NCBI GenBank assembly: GCA_035295125.1
Contig: DATGJP010000084.1
Location: forward strand, 62,001 to 126,000
Source: JAICMB01 sp035295125
GTDB lineage: Bacteria; Acidobacteriota; Terriglobia; Bryobacterales; Bryobacteraceae
Direction of reading: 5' to 3'
DNA: 64,000 bases
The position numbers and the translations under genes were made by a program. The notes under the pieces were generated by a model. That model ran no database searches. It was not told the origin of the DNA and saw only the letters and a list, made by a program, of their open reading frames with translations. Positions 44,962-53,980 of the stretch are shown piece after piece; the first letter of the stretch is position 1; the number at the start of each line of letters is the position of its first letter.

Positions 44962-46391
44962 TATCCATTCACCTCCCGGCCGGCACAGCGAAGGATCGCG
45001 TCGGCGGATCGATCAATGTCGGCGTCCGTGGTCGACCAGTTCGAAACCGAAATTCGCATCGCGCGCATTCCGTGCCAGCTTGTGCTTCCCAGCCAGCACG
45101 TGCCGTCCTCCTGCACGCGTCGAATCACCTCGAGCGTGAAGGCGTCGTCGCTTTCGCCGCGAGGGTCGGAAAACCGCACCAGCACCTGGTTAATGACGAC
45201 GTCGTTCAGGATTTGCACCTTGCGATTCTGTGCCAGTCGGCCGGCCATGCGGCGCGCCAGGCGGCAGCAGCGTTCGATCATTTCCGCAACGCCGTTCCGT
45301 CCCAAGGTGCGCAGGACCGCATAAACAGGAAACCCGCGCGCGCGCCGGGAGGACTCCGGCACCCAGTTGTAGTTTTCGCGCGCTGTGCCGGAATTCGGAC
45401 CGTAGTACGGAGCACTTAACGTCATAGCTCCGTGATGAGCCCGGCGGTCCTTTACGAAGATTAGGCCGCAATCGTACGGCACGTTGAGCCATTTGTGCCC
45501 GTCCACCGTGATCGAGTCGGCCCGCTCGATGCCCTTGACGAGATGCCGATAATGCGGTGAGGCCGCGGTCCACATGCCGAAGGCGCCGTCCACGTGCAGC
45601 CACGCCGCGCGTCCGCGAACAATTTCCGCAATTTCCGCAATGGGATCGAAAGCGCCCGTGTCGACGTTTCCAGCTTGGGCGCAAACGACGAATGGAGTCG
45701 ATATGTCAGCCAGCGTCGCTGAAAGCGCGTCGGCGCGCATGCGACCCTGGCCGTCGGTGGCTACCTTGACGACGCGATTGCGTCCGAGCCCGAGCATCTG
45801 AAGCGATGCAAAGACGGTGACGTGCGATTCCTCGCTGGTCACCACCGTGATCGGCGGCGCGTTGAAAAGCCCCTGTTCTTCTACGCTCCAGTCCATCATG
45901 CGCAAGAGTGCGTTCCGGGCGGAAGCGAGCGCGGTGAAGTTCGCCATGGTGGCGCCAGTGGTGAACCCGAGCGTCATTTCCTGGGGTAAACCGAAGAGTT
46001 CGATGAGCCACCGTCTTGCGATTTCCTCAGCAGCCGCGGCGGCCGGAGACATGACGTAGTTGAAAGCATTCTGGTCCCATGCCGACGCAAGCCACTCCGC
46101 TGCTACTGCCACGGGAAGCGAGCCGCCGGTCACGAAGCCGAAAAAGCGTGGCCCGGGCGTTGCCACTAAGCCGGGATCCGCCGCCGCGGACAACTGCTCA
46201 ATAACGCGCACCGGATCTTCGCCGTCGATCGACAGCGGTCCACCCATGCGCTCGAGCAGTTTTGAAAAGTCCGTGGGACGGCCGACCGGGCGGTCGTCGA
46301 GACCATTCAGAAAACCCTGCGCCAACTCCAATGCTTTTTCAAGCAGCGCTGTGTATCGCAACTCTGCGGTGAAATCCATTTCTTCCACCAT
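44961..46391 (-). CDS. Group II PLP-dependent amino acid decarboxylase
   Basis: A 476-residue protein of the aromatic-L-amino-acid/glutamate decarboxylase type. Shown by PGPRFFGFVTGGSLPVA, HVDGAFGMW (aspartate that binds the PLP ring) and the lysine in TVDGHKWLNVPYDCG. The ATG at 46391 has AGGA 8 bp upstream and is preferred to 46421. It could decarboxylate or deaminate an aromatic or acidic amino acid. The partner PhzF-like protein and the divergent MocR regulator suggest an inducible amino-acid pathway. Confidence 0.88.
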   Translation of the reverse strand: MVEEMDFTAELRYTALLEKALELAQGFLNGLDDRPVGRPTDFSKLLERMGGPLSIDGEDPVRVIEQLSAAADPGLVATPGPRFFGFVTGGSLPVAVAAEWLASAWDQNAFNYVMSPAAAAAEEIARRWLIELFGLPQEMTLGFTTGATMANFTALASARNALLRMMDWSVEEQGLFNAPPITVVTSEESHVTVFASLQMLGLGRNRVVKVATDGQGRMRADALSATLADISTPFVVCAQAGNVDTGAFDPIAEIAEIVRGRAAWLHVDGAFGMWTAASPHYRHLVKGIERADSITVDGHKWLNVPYDCGLIFVKDRRAHHGAMTLSAPYYGPNSGTARENYNWVPESSRRARGFPVYAVLRTLGRNGVAEMIERCCRLARRMAGRLAQNRKVQILNDVVINQVLVRFSDPRGESDDAFTLEVIRRVQEDGTCWLGSTSWHGMRAMRISVSNWSTTDADIDRSADAILRCAGREVNG

Positions 46392-46444
46392 GATCGCGTT
46401 CCTGACGAGTGCCATAAGCAAACATACCGTTTCCGATCTGATAC

Positions 46445-46481
46445 GTACAGATTCAGATATATACTTTTATGACCAGTACAG
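46445..46481. promoter_or_regulatory. Direct repeats between decarboxylase and MocR genes
   Basis: GTACAG occurs at 46445-46450 and again at 46476-46481, 31 bp apart (three helical turns), within an AT-rich stretch with TATACT at 46460-46465. MocR-type regulators bind direct repeats in such divergent spacers. The assignment is inference. Confidence 0.4.
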
Positions 46482-46516
46482 TTGTCCAGAGAGACGCACT
46501 GTTATGCTTATGCCAG

Positions 46517-47944
46517 ATGGCCGATTCACCACTGTATGTCCGCCTCGCCGAACAGCTCACGCAACAGGTCGTCGACGGCGTCTTGCGCCAGGGTGACCGC
46601 GTGCCCTCACTGCGGGAACTCAGCCGCCAACAGGGTGTAAGTGTTTCGACTGCTTTGCAGGCGTATCTATGGCTGGAGAACCGCGGGTACCTGGAGGCAC
46701 GGCCGCAATCGGGCTTTTATGTCCGGACGCCATATTCCGAACAGATCCCGCAGCCTCATTTCGAAGCCGCCGGGATGCAGGCGCCCGTCACCACCACTAA
46801 TGCCATTCTTGCCCGAATTATGGAAGCGGCAAACGACCCGGTCAAAATCCCGTTTGGAGCGGGACATCTCAGCCCCGACCTGTATCCGAACGCGAGGTTG
46901 AATCTCATTCTGCGGCGAGTCGTTCATCGCCAGCCGCTGCACAGCGCTCACTATGATTTCCCGCCGGGATCGGAGCCGTTGCGCCGTCAGATTGCCCGCC
47001 GTGCGCTCGACCTGGGAGTGCAATATTCTCCGCGCGAGGTCATCGTGACCGCCGGGGCGCTGGAGGCCGTAAATCTGTGCCTGCGCGCCGTCACACAACC
47101 CGGCGACGTCATCGCGGTCGAAAGCCCATCCTACTGGGGGATCATCCATGGAGCGCTCTCGCTTCACCTCAAAGTGCTCGAGATCCCCACCCATCCGCAG
47201 AATGGCATGGACCTCGGCGAACTGGAACGCGCCATTCACAAGCACAGCGTGAAGGCCTGCGTTGTGATGACCAATGCCCACAATCCGCTGGGCTACGTGT
47301 TGTCCGACGATTACAAACGGAGTCTGGCTCACCTGACGGCCCGCCACAATGTCGCGGTGATCGAAGACGACCTGTACGGCGATCTCACCTTTGCGAGCCC
47401 GCGCCCGCATGTTGTGAAATCGTTCGACCGCAAAGGACTCGTCCTCTATTGCTCGTCTTTCTCGAAGATCCTGTGTCCCGGCTATCGCGTCGGGTGGATT
47501 GTCGCCGGACGTTTCAGCGAGGAAGTTGAGCGGCTCAAATTCCTGACTTCACCGGCAGCCACTTCCCTGCCCCAATTGGTGATGGCGGAATTCATAGCGT
47601 CGGGCAGCTACGATCGCCATCTGAAGCGCCTGCGTACCGCCGTCGCCAGCCGCGTAGACGGGATGCGCCGGGCCATCGCGAAATATTTCCCGGAAGGCAC
47701 CTGCGTGAGCCGCCCTGCCGGCGGTTTCCTGCTTTGGGTGCAGTTGCCTTCCAAGGTGGACGGTTTGAAGCTCTACAACGCCGCCCTGGCGGAAGGAATC
47801 AGTATCCTGCCGGGAACCATTTTCTCGGCCACCGGCCGGTACAAGAACTACATTCGTCTCAACTCTGCGCACTTCGCTTCCGAAGCTCACGACAAGGCAC
47901 TCCTCACACTGGGCCGGTTGTGCGAAAGAATCGTTGACCGGTAG
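46517..47944 (+). CDS. MocR family regulator (GntR HTH + aminotransferase domain)
   Basis: The protein (475 residues from the ATG at 46517) has a GntR winged helix (LYVRLAEQLTQQVVDGVLRQ, LSRQQGVSVSTALQAYLWLE) and an aminotransferase-like domain with the PLP lysine in CSSFSKILCPGYRVGW. Shown by the divergent layout, it most likely controls the decarboxylase-PhzF pair. The frame extends back to 46469, but that would cover the operator. It is a second MocR in the window besides the PdxR-like one. Confidence 0.88.
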   Translation: MADSPLYVRLAEQLTQQVVDGVLRQGDRVPSLRELSRQQGVSVSTALQAYLWLENRGYLEARPQSGFYVRTPYSEQIPQPHFEAAGMQAPVTTTNAILARIMEAANDPVKIPFGAGHLSPDLYPNARLNLILRRVVHRQPLHSAHYDFPPGSEPLRRQIARRALDLGVQYSPREVIVTAGALEAVNLCLRAVTQPGDVIAVESPSYWGIIHGALSLHLKVLEIPTHPQNGMDLGELERAIHKHSVKACVVMTNAHNPLGYVLSDDYKRSLAHLTARHNVAVIEDDLYGDLTFASPRPHVVKSFDRKGLVLYCSSFSKILCPGYRVGWIVAGRFSEEVERLKFLTSPAATSLPQLVMAEFIASGSYDRHLKRLRTAVASRVDGMRRAIAKYFPEGTCVSRPAGGFLLWVQLPSKVDGLKLYNAALAEGISILPGTIFSATGRYKNYIRLNSAHFASEAHDKALLTLGRLCERIVDR

Positions 47945-47963
47945 AGTCCTTCAGCCGTATAAT
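47934..47963 (+). promoter_or_regulatory. Promoter of the PadR/permease operon
   Basis: TTGACC (47934-47939) and TATAAT (47958-47963) are 18 bp apart, a near-consensus housekeeping promoter. Transcription would begin about 9 bp before the ATG at 47979, giving a very short leader without room for a normal Shine-Dalgarno. The -35 box lies in the last codons of the MocR gene. Confidence 0.6.
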
Positions 47964-47978
47964 TCCCCTTAGCGACTT

Positions 47979-48314
47979 ATGGGAGACCAGAAAACAGGCG
48001 AGCTCGTCCCCGGAACGTTGGACATGCTCATCCTGAAGGCACTCGCGCGAGGGCCGATGCACGGCTACAGCGTGGCAGAGTTCATTCATGAACGTTCGCA
48101 CGATGTCCTGCGGGTGGAGGAAGGCGCGCTCTATCCGGCCCTGCACCGGCTGGAGCTGCGTGGATTGCTGTCTTCGGAGTGGGGTGTCTCAGAAAATAAC
48201 CGGCGCGCGAAGTTCTACCAACTTACGGCAACCGGACGCCGGGAGCTAGCCTCGGAAGCCGAACGTTGGACACGGCTATCCGTCGCCATCGGCCATGTCA
48301 TGCAAACGACATAA
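47979..48314 (+). CDS. PadR family transcriptional regulator
   Basis: The 111-residue protein shows the PadR core: PGTLDMLILKALARGPMHGY, then VEEGALYPALHRLELRGLL and the wing AKFYQLTATGRREL. PadR regulators are small winged-helix repressors. It precedes by 18 bp an ADOP-type permease gene, a pairing found many times in acidobacterial genomes, and probably represses its own operon. Confidence 0.92.
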   Translation: MGDQKTGELVPGTLDMLILKALARGPMHGYSVAEFIHERSHDVLRVEEGALYPALHRLELRGLLSSEWGVSENNRRAKFYQLTATGRRELASEAERWTRLSVAIGHVMQTT

Positions 48315-48332
48315 ACCACGAGAGGAAGAACC

Positions 48333-51014
48333 ATGTGGCAGGACGTCCGCGAGAGAATTCTGCGGTTCATGGGAATTTTCCGGCGCAAGCGCATCGAGAG
48401 CGAAATGTCCGAGGAACTCGCGTTCCACCTCGCGATGCGACAGGAGAAGTACGCCAAACAGGGTGAAGACGATGCGCTGGATCACGCCCGGCGCGATCTG
48501 GGAAGCGTCCAGAAATGGAAGGAAGCGACCCGCGATGTGCAACGTCCGCGCTGGCTCGAGGACTTCCTGCGTGACATCAAGCTTGCCGCTCGAATGTTGC
48601 GCAAGAGCCCGGCCTTCACGACGGTCGCCCTGCTGACGCTGGCGCTCGCGATCGGCGCCAACACCGCGATCTTCAGCCTCATGAACGGCCTGCTGTTACG
48701 GCCGCTCCCCGTTCCGCACCCCGACCGCCTCGTTAACATTCGCTTGCAGCCGGGACAGTTCGGATACGCTCTCTGCCACCCTCTCTTTCAGTCCCTGGAG
48801 AAACGCACGGAGGTGTTCTCGGACGTCTTCGCGTTCGCTTATCACACGTTCCAGGTTCGCGGCCCGGACGGCATCGCTCGCGTCAACGGAACACTAGTGA
48901 GCGGCCAGTATTTCCATGGCTTGCAACTGTCCGCGCAACTGGGGCGCCTGCTCAACCCCTCGGACGACCATCCTGGCGGCGGGTCGAATGGCCCTGTGAT
49001 CGTGATCAGCGACCGGTTCTGGAGAACGCAGTACGGCAGCGACCCACAAGTGATCGGCCGGAAGATCATTATAGACAACGTCGCCTTCTCGATTGCCGGC
49101 GTGACGCCGTCCACTTTTTCTGGCGCGGAGGTCGGCACTCGCCCGGATATCTTTGCTCCTTTGTCGCTCGAACCCCTGCTGGACGCTCCGTATGACAGTA
49201 TCAAGAGCGGTTGGCGCGCCTGGTGGTTACAAGTCGGAGCACGCTTGCGCGAGGGCGTGTCACAGCAGCAGGCCGGCGCTTATCTGCAGACATCGTCGCA
49301 GCAGATTCTAGATGCCAGCATTCCTAATCGTGAATGGGGCATTCCAGGCCACAAACGGTCGGAATTGTTCTTGAAAGTGGAGCCCGGTATGACCGGATTC
49401 TCCTATCTCCGGTTGCGCTTCGTGAAGCCGCTCTCGGCACTGATGGCTCTGGTTGGCATCGTGCTCCTGATCGCCTGTCTTAACCTCGCCACCCTGAACC
49501 TGGGACGTTCGGCGGCCCGCGCCCGCGAGATCGCTGCCCGATGTGCTTTAGGCGCTAGCCGCGGCCGTCTGATCCGCCAGTTGCTCACCGAGAGCCTCTT
49601 GCTCGCGATCATGGGCACTCTGCTTGGATTTGCGCTGTCGCCGCTCGCCAGCAGCGCCCTAATGGCATTTCTGAACACCGAGCAGGACCCGTGGTATTTC
49701 GATGTCGCACCCGACCTCCGCGTGCTGGCGTTCACCGCCGCGGCAGCGATCTTCGCGACCGTTCTCACCGGCATAGCACCGGCCCTTCGCTCGACGGGAC
49801 GGGACTTGGAGGCGCGCATCCGCGAAGCAAGCGCCTCCTTGCGAGCGGCCGAGCGTCGCAGCCTGCTTCCCCGTGTGCTGCTGGGTTTAGAAGTGAGCCT
49901 GGCCCTGGTGCTGGTCGCGGGAGCCGGACTCCTCGGCTACAGCCTGGTGCGCCTGCACGAAATCCCGCCGGGATTTGATGCTCGCGGGGTAATTCTCTTT
50001 CCGCTCGAAATGGACAAACAATCGCGGGACGGCGACCCACTGGCAGCCACCTACAGGCAAACCAGTCAGGAATTGGCGCAAGCTCCGGGAGTCGTGGAAA
50101 CAAGCTTCGTTATGATTCCGCCATTGTCGAATGCTTCCATTTACGCGGGTTTTAACGCGCCGGGACAACCTCCAAAGGAAGCATACATGAACAGTGTCGG
50201 ACCTGCCTATTTCCGGACCATGCGCACGCCGCTCGTTGCCGGCCGCGAATTCCAGTGGAGCGACAACAGCGCATCCGAGCAAGTCACGATTCTGAACGAG
50301 GCGGCAGCCCACCTTCTTTTTCCGGCCGCGAATGCTATCGGGCAACAGATTGTGGATGAGGATAAACACACCTACAGGGTGATTGGCGTAGTTGGCGATA
50401 CCAAGTATACGAGCCTGCGGAATGTTGCCGAGCCCACAGTTTACCAGGCACTGGCGCAAAACGTGAGGCCTCGCCAGTCGTATGTAGTAGTGGCGAGGCT
50501 GAACGGTCCTGCAGTGCGCTCCGTGCCCGCGGTGCGTGCGATCATTCACCGGGTAGCGCCCGATATTCCGCTGCCGGCTGCGATGAGCCTGGTAACGAGG
50601 ATCGACGAATCGCTCGCCACGGAGCGTGTCATGGCCACGCTGGCGCTGTTCTTTGCCGGTGTCGCGCTGCTGATTACGGGGATCGGGCTGTATGGCGCGC
50701 TCGCTTATGCGACGGCTCGGCGCACCGGAGAGATTGGAATTCGTATGGCTTTGGGTGCGCGCGCACCGGATATTGTGGGCGTGGTGTGTCGGGAGAACGT
50801 CGGGATTGCGCTCGGGGGCTGTACGGCCGGAGTGGCGATGAGTTTAGTGGTGCTGCGCTCCATCGGCAGCTTTCTCTACAGCACTTCGCCCCGGAATCCG
50901 ATGGTGCTCTTCTCGGCGGTTCTCGCGTTGGTCGTGGTCGCCGCCATCGCTTCGTATCTGCCGGCTGCGCGGGCCGCGCGCGTCGATCCGATTTCCGCGA
51001 TTCGACACGAATGA
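48333..51014 (+). CDS. Acidobacterial duplicated MacB/FtsX permease (ADOP family)
   Basis: The 893-residue protein has an N-terminal prefix of about 75 residues (FRRKRIESEMSEELAFHL), then two consecutive MacB-periplasmic/FtsX-membrane halves. The first starts LRKSPAFTTVALLTLALA-IGANTAIFS and the second ends LGARAPDIVGVVC with the usual AARVDPISAIRHE tail. There is no ATPase gene beside it, the reason why such permeases are called orphan. They are thought to be transport or mechanotransmission proteins. The upstream PadR gene is the standard neighbour. The AGGAAG ribosome site is good. Confidence 0.92.
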   Translation: MWQDVRERILRFMGIFRRKRIESEMSEELAFHLAMRQEKYAKQGEDDALDHARRDLGSVQKWKEATRDVQRPRWLEDFLRDIKLAARMLRKSPAFTTVALLTLALAIGANTAIFSLMNGLLLRPLPVPHPDRLVNIRLQPGQFGYALCHPLFQSLEKRTEVFSDVFAFAYHTFQVRGPDGIARVNGTLVSGQYFHGLQLSAQLGRLLNPSDDHPGGGSNGPVIVISDRFWRTQYGSDPQVIGRKIIIDNVAFSIAGVTPSTFSGAEVGTRPDIFAPLSLEPLLDAPYDSIKSGWRAWWLQVGARLREGVSQQQAGAYLQTSSQQILDASIPNREWGIPGHKRSELFLKVEPGMTGFSYLRLRFVKPLSALMALVGIVLLIACLNLATLNLGRSAARAREIAARCALGASRGRLIRQLLTESLLLAIMGTLLGFALSPLASSALMAFLNTEQDPWYFDVAPDLRVLAFTAAAAIFATVLTGIAPALRSTGRDLEARIREASASLRAAERRSLLPRVLLGLEVSLALVLVAGAGLLGYSLVRLHEIPPGFDARGVILFPLEMDKQSRDGDPLAATYRQTSQELAQAPGVVETSFVMIPPLSNASIYAGFNAPGQPPKEAYMNSVGPAYFRTMRTPLVAGREFQWSDNSASEQVTILNEAAAHLLFPAANAIGQQIVDEDKHTYRVIGVVGDTKYTSLRNVAEPTVYQALAQNVRPRQSYVVVARLNGPAVRSVPAVRAIIHRVAPDIPLPAAMSLVTRIDESLATERVMATLALFFAGVALLITGIGLYGALAYATARRTGEIGIRMALGARAPDIVGVVCRENVGIALGGCTAGVAMSLVVLRSIGSFLYSTSPRNPMVLFSAVLALVVVAAIASYLPAARAARVDPISAIRHE

Positions 51015-51041
51015 TTCCCGGTACTATGGGATTACCAAGGA

Positions 51042-51671
51042 ATGATTTGGAAGAGCCCATGGTATCCGCGCGCCGTGTTTGTCTTGAGCCTGGCACCCCT
51101 GGTCTGGTTGGGATGGCGCTGGCAGCATCATGATCTGACGGCCAACCGGGTCGAATTCGTCGCCCGTTTCCTCGGTATTTGGGCGTTGCGCTTCCTGTTG
51201 ATGACACTGGCCATCACCCCGCTGCGACGCATCCCCGGCTTGGGCGGCCTGATGCGAATCCGGCGGATGCTGGGTCTGTTCACGTTCTTCTACGGCTTTC
51301 TCCACGCGCTCCACTATTTCGCCCTCGACGTGCAATGGAATCTGCAGCTCATCAATGAAGACCTCACGTCGCGTCGCTTTTTCATTGCCGGCGCCGCTGC
51401 GTTCTTGCTTCTCATTCCCCTCGCTCTCACCTCCACCGATCGCTCCATTCGCTGGATGGGAGGCCGCAACTGGCGGCGGCTGCATCGGCTGGTTTACCTC
51501 AGCGCGGCCATTGCCGTGGTCCACTACATCTGGCAGGGAAAGGGATTAACGCTCAGCGCGCTTGAATACGCCGCCGTTCTGGTGCTGCTTTTCGTCGTCC
51601 GCCTGGCGCTCGCAGCGGCCAAACGATGGACCGTCCGGCAACCGTCGCGCGTCCCGGCGGGCGGCGACTGA
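51042..51671 (+). CDS. msrQ: MsrQ-like heme-binding membrane protein (ferric-reductase-like)
   Basis: The 209-residue protein has six membrane helices with histidines in HALHYF and HRLVYLSAAIAVVHYIW, the heme b ligands in MsrQ. MsrQ delivers electrons to the periplasmic methionine sulfoxide reductase MsrP. No MsrP gene adjoins; the closest molybdoenzyme of that fold at 6.5 kb has its own cytochrome b. The gene may be transcribed with the ADOP permease, which ends 27 bp upstream. Confidence 0.85.
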   Translation: MIWKSPWYPRAVFVLSLAPLVWLGWRWQHHDLTANRVEFVARFLGIWALRFLLMTLAITPLRRIPGLGGLMRIRRMLGLFTFFYGFLHALHYFALDVQWNLQLINEDLTSRRFFIAGAAAFLLLIPLALTSTDRSIRWMGGRNWRRLHRLVYLSAAIAVVHYIWQGKGLTLSALEYAAVLVLLFVVRLALAAAKRWTVRQPSRVPAGGD

Positions 51672-51684
51672 TGGTTAACCGAAT

Positions 51685-52107
51685 ATGCTTCCGAACGCGT
51701 TCATCGGCAAGGCGGAGAAGCCTTCCGATGAGGAATTGGCAGCGGAACTGGGCCGTCGGGCCAAGACGCTATGGGACCAACTGCTGAGCGAGTTGGCCGA
51801 TCAGCACAACATCAACATCGCGGAGTGGCATTCGTATTCGCGAAAAGCAGGCTGGGCATTACGCCTTAAGCTACGCGACCGGACGATCGTCTATCTTTCG
51901 CCCTGCAAAGGTTCGTTTCGGGCGTCGTTTGCGTTGGGGGACAAGGCGGTGGCCGCCGCGCGGGCAAGCAAGCTGCCGAAGAAGATCCTGAGCATCATCG
52001 CCGAAGCAAAGAAGTATGCGGAAGGGACGGCGGTGCGGTTCGACGTGGAGGACGCGAAGGACGTGGCGGCGGTCACGGTATTGGCCGCCCTCAAGCTGCA
52101 ACACTGA
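51685..52107 (+). CDS. DUF3788 family protein
   Basis: The 140-residue protein shows the DUF3788 pattern: an N-terminal helix pair (ELGRRAKTLWDQLLSEL), EWHSYSRKAGWALRLKLRDRTIVYLSPCKGSFRASFALGD split by conserved aromatic positions, and a C-terminal VEDAKDVAAVTVLAALKL. These are small cytoplasmic proteins of unknown function. It starts 14 bp after msrQ on the same strand. Confidence 0.8.
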   Translation: MLPNAFIGKAEKPSDEELAAELGRRAKTLWDQLLSELADQHNINIAEWHSYSRKAGWALRLKLRDRTIVYLSPCKGSFRASFALGDKAVAAARASKLPKKILSIIAEAKKYAEGTAVRFDVEDAKDVAAVTVLAALKLQH

Positions 52108-52159
52108 TACAGCGCCGTTCTGGCAAGCAGAACGGAGTCGAGCTCCACTTGACAGCCCG

Positions 52160-52546
52160 TCAATTCGTGTCGATCTTCGGCAACCGAACGAGGAAATTCC
52201 CTGCGCGGTCGAACAGAACCACCTTAGGCACGATGGCGAACCAGGCTGGGTCGAAGCGGTAACCCTGAATCTGCCGCAGAAACGGCTGCTTCCCACAACC
52301 CGGAACGTCGCACTCCCGCTTTCCCTTTTCGGGGCACTTTCCGAAGCCGCACAACTTCCCACGATACTCGCCGCTGGCAGCTTCGAAGAGATACACCTCC
52401 ACCAGGTGATGCGCCACACCGCCGTCGTCCGTATCCTGCGTGAGTGCGAGCCCGCGGGCCATCTCGTTCTTGAGGTTCTTCAGTTGGCTGAAATCGCTGA
52501 GCCAGATGGCAAGGTCGAGGCGGATGCAATCATACATGGCTTCCAT
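52160..52546 (-). CDS. Hypothetical Cys-containing protein, 128 residues
   Basis: The protein begins MEAMYDCIRLDLAIWLSDFS and has an acidic middle (TQDTDDGGVAHHLVEVYLFEA), then a Cys cluster CGFGKCPEKGKRECDVPGCG that could bind zinc or an Fe-S cluster, and ends WFAIVPKVVLFDRAGNFLVR. Family unknown. It overlaps the end of the preceding gene on the same strand by 67 bp in another frame, so the two were either selected together or one stop is recent. Confidence 0.6.
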   Translation of the reverse strand: MEAMYDCIRLDLAIWLSDFSQLKNLKNEMARGLALTQDTDDGGVAHHLVEVYLFEAASGEYRGKLCGFGKCPEKGKRECDVPGCGKQPFLRQIQGYRFDPAWFAIVPKVVLFDRAGNFLVRLPKIDTN

Positions 52547-53082
52547 GCACGGCCCCAACGATTCCGGCTATTGGGCTCCTCGATTTCGAGCGGCCGCGAT
52601 ACCTCGCCAATCGCCGCCACCTTCTCGACCTCTTGAAGCTTGCTGACCATCACTGCGATGGCTTGAGCCGCCCATCGAAACCGACGTTGCCGGCGCAGAT
52701 TCAAAATCAGTTCCTCGTTATAGTCGGGCTCATCGGGGGGATCGAACATCGGAGTTTCATCGAGCTCGAGATCGGGCAGCTCAGGAATCTCAGGATTGTC
52801 CGGCCATGGATGCTCCCGCATGTCCAGCTCTTCGCCCCGCGCAATCAACTCGGTCGGGACCCGAGGGCCAGCGACAGCGGCTCTCTTGCGCACGATTTTC
52901 TTTTCGTAAAGCGATCGCACCCACACGTTCACAGGCGCTTTCCATCGCTCCGAGGACGATGGAATGTTCTTGATGAGAGAGTATGGTTGGAAACCGAGCT
53001 CCTTTGCCATCCTCACTTCTTCGTCGCTGAGGCGGCAGAGGCGCTTGGCTTCCTGCCAGGCATCTTCTTTCTGCCGCTTCAT
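52480..53082 (-). CDS. Hypothetical protein, 200 residues
   Basis: The N-terminal part (MKRQKEDAWQEAKRLCRLSD, then MAKELGFQPYSLIKNIP and VNVWVRSLYEKK) is a distinct conserved-looking block found in many bacterial hypothetical proteins. The middle is acidic and Pro-rich (PDNPEIPELPDLELDETP). The last 30 residues overlap the next gene in another frame and may be secondary. Its ATG sits at the end of a 17-bp palindrome. Function unknown; the KRQK start suggests a cytoplasmic, perhaps nucleic-acid-linked protein. Confidence 0.68.
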   Translation of the reverse strand: MKRQKEDAWQEAKRLCRLSDEEVRMAKELGFQPYSLIKNIPSSSERWKAPVNVWVRSLYEKKIVRKRAAVAGPRVPTELIARGEELDMREHPWPDNPEIPELPDLELDETPMFDPPDEPDYNEELILNLRRQRRFRWAAQAIAVMVSKLQEVEKVAAIGEVSRPLEIEEPNSRNRWGRAWKPCMIASASTLPSGSAISAN

Positions 53083-53099
53083 ACTTCTAACTTAGAAGT
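53083..53099. promoter_or_regulatory. Perfect palindrome touching a start codon
   Basis: ACTTCTAA-C-TTAGAAGT ends exactly at the base before the ATG of the 200-residue hypothetical gene (minus strand). Eight pairs with one central base is a typical operator shape; as RNA it would put the start codon beside a hairpin. No other copy was seen in the window. Confidence 0.45.
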
Positions 53100-53221
53100 T
53101 TTCGCGGCACTTTGGCAGCGCGAAGAGCGGCTTGTGCCTGCGTGGACCGGCGGCGTGGCCTGCTCTTAATTAGGCCGTTGACCACCCAGCGTAGGCGCAT
53201 GAGGTGCACCGTGGGTGGCTG

Positions 53222-53683
53222 TTAGAACGGAACGTCGTCGTCCGTGATCCCCTGATCGAAGCTGGTGTCCTCCGGCGGTTTCGGCGCCGGCGTCCGCTGT
53301 GGCCGAGGCATCGATACGGGCTGCGGACCCATGCCCTCTCCACCCTCGCCCCGTCCTCCCAACAGGATGACATCGTCAGCCACCACTTCCGTGATGTACT
53401 GCTTCTTGCCGTCTTTATCGTCGTAGCTTCGCGTCGACAGCCTGCCTTCCACCCACACCTGCTTACCCTTAATTAGGTAGTTGGCGAGATTCTCCGAACG
53501 CCATAAGACGACATTGGCCCAATCGGTCTCTTCTTTCCACTCCCCGGTCTGCTGATCCTTCCAGCGCCGGTTCGTCGCGACGGAAAACTTCGTTTTCGCC
53601 ACCCCCGACGGGGTGAAAGTGGTCTCGGCGTCCCTCCCGAGGTGCCCGATGAGCAAAACTTTGTTGACGCTGCGGCTTGCCAT
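53222..53683 (-). CDS. ssb: Single-stranded DNA-binding protein
   Basis: The 153-residue protein has the SSB OB fold (SVNKVLLIGHLGRDAETTFT, then FSVATNRRWKDQQTGEW, WVEGRLSTRSYDDKDG). It ends in an acidic tail DDDVPF, which recruits repair and replication proteins. A Gly/Pro linker precedes the tail. The ATG at 53683 gives the standard MASRSVNKV start. The gap up to 53980 (about 280 bp) holds only the candidate promoter of the next gene (TTGCTC 53913-53918, TAAAAT 53938-53943). Confidence 0.95.
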   Translation of the reverse strand: MASRSVNKVLLIGHLGRDAETTFTPSGVAKTKFSVATNRRWKDQQTGEWKEETDWANVVLWRSENLANYLIKGKQVWVEGRLSTRSYDDKDGKKQYITEVVADDVILLGGRGEGGEGMGPQPVSMPRPQRTPAPKPPEDTSFDQGITDDDVPF

Positions 53684-53980
53684 AACCACGAACTTTAGCA
53701 CAATCGACCCGCGTTACAATCCCGCACCCGTACCAAAGCAGGAACGCACATCTAGCGAAAAAATTGCCAGCCAAAACCCTCGGCGGGCACTTTTTTCTAG
53801 GAGTCTTCTGGGGCAACCCGCTAATTTATCGAGGTTTTCTGCCGATTGGTACCTGGAAGGTCGATTGCCTAGTGATTCCGCGTCCCGCGTGGGCCAAAGT
53901 TTCACAAACAAGTTGCTCGGCTACGGTCCGTTAGTTGTAAAATAGGTCAACGTTAGAAACGTTACATCATAGAACGGGGA

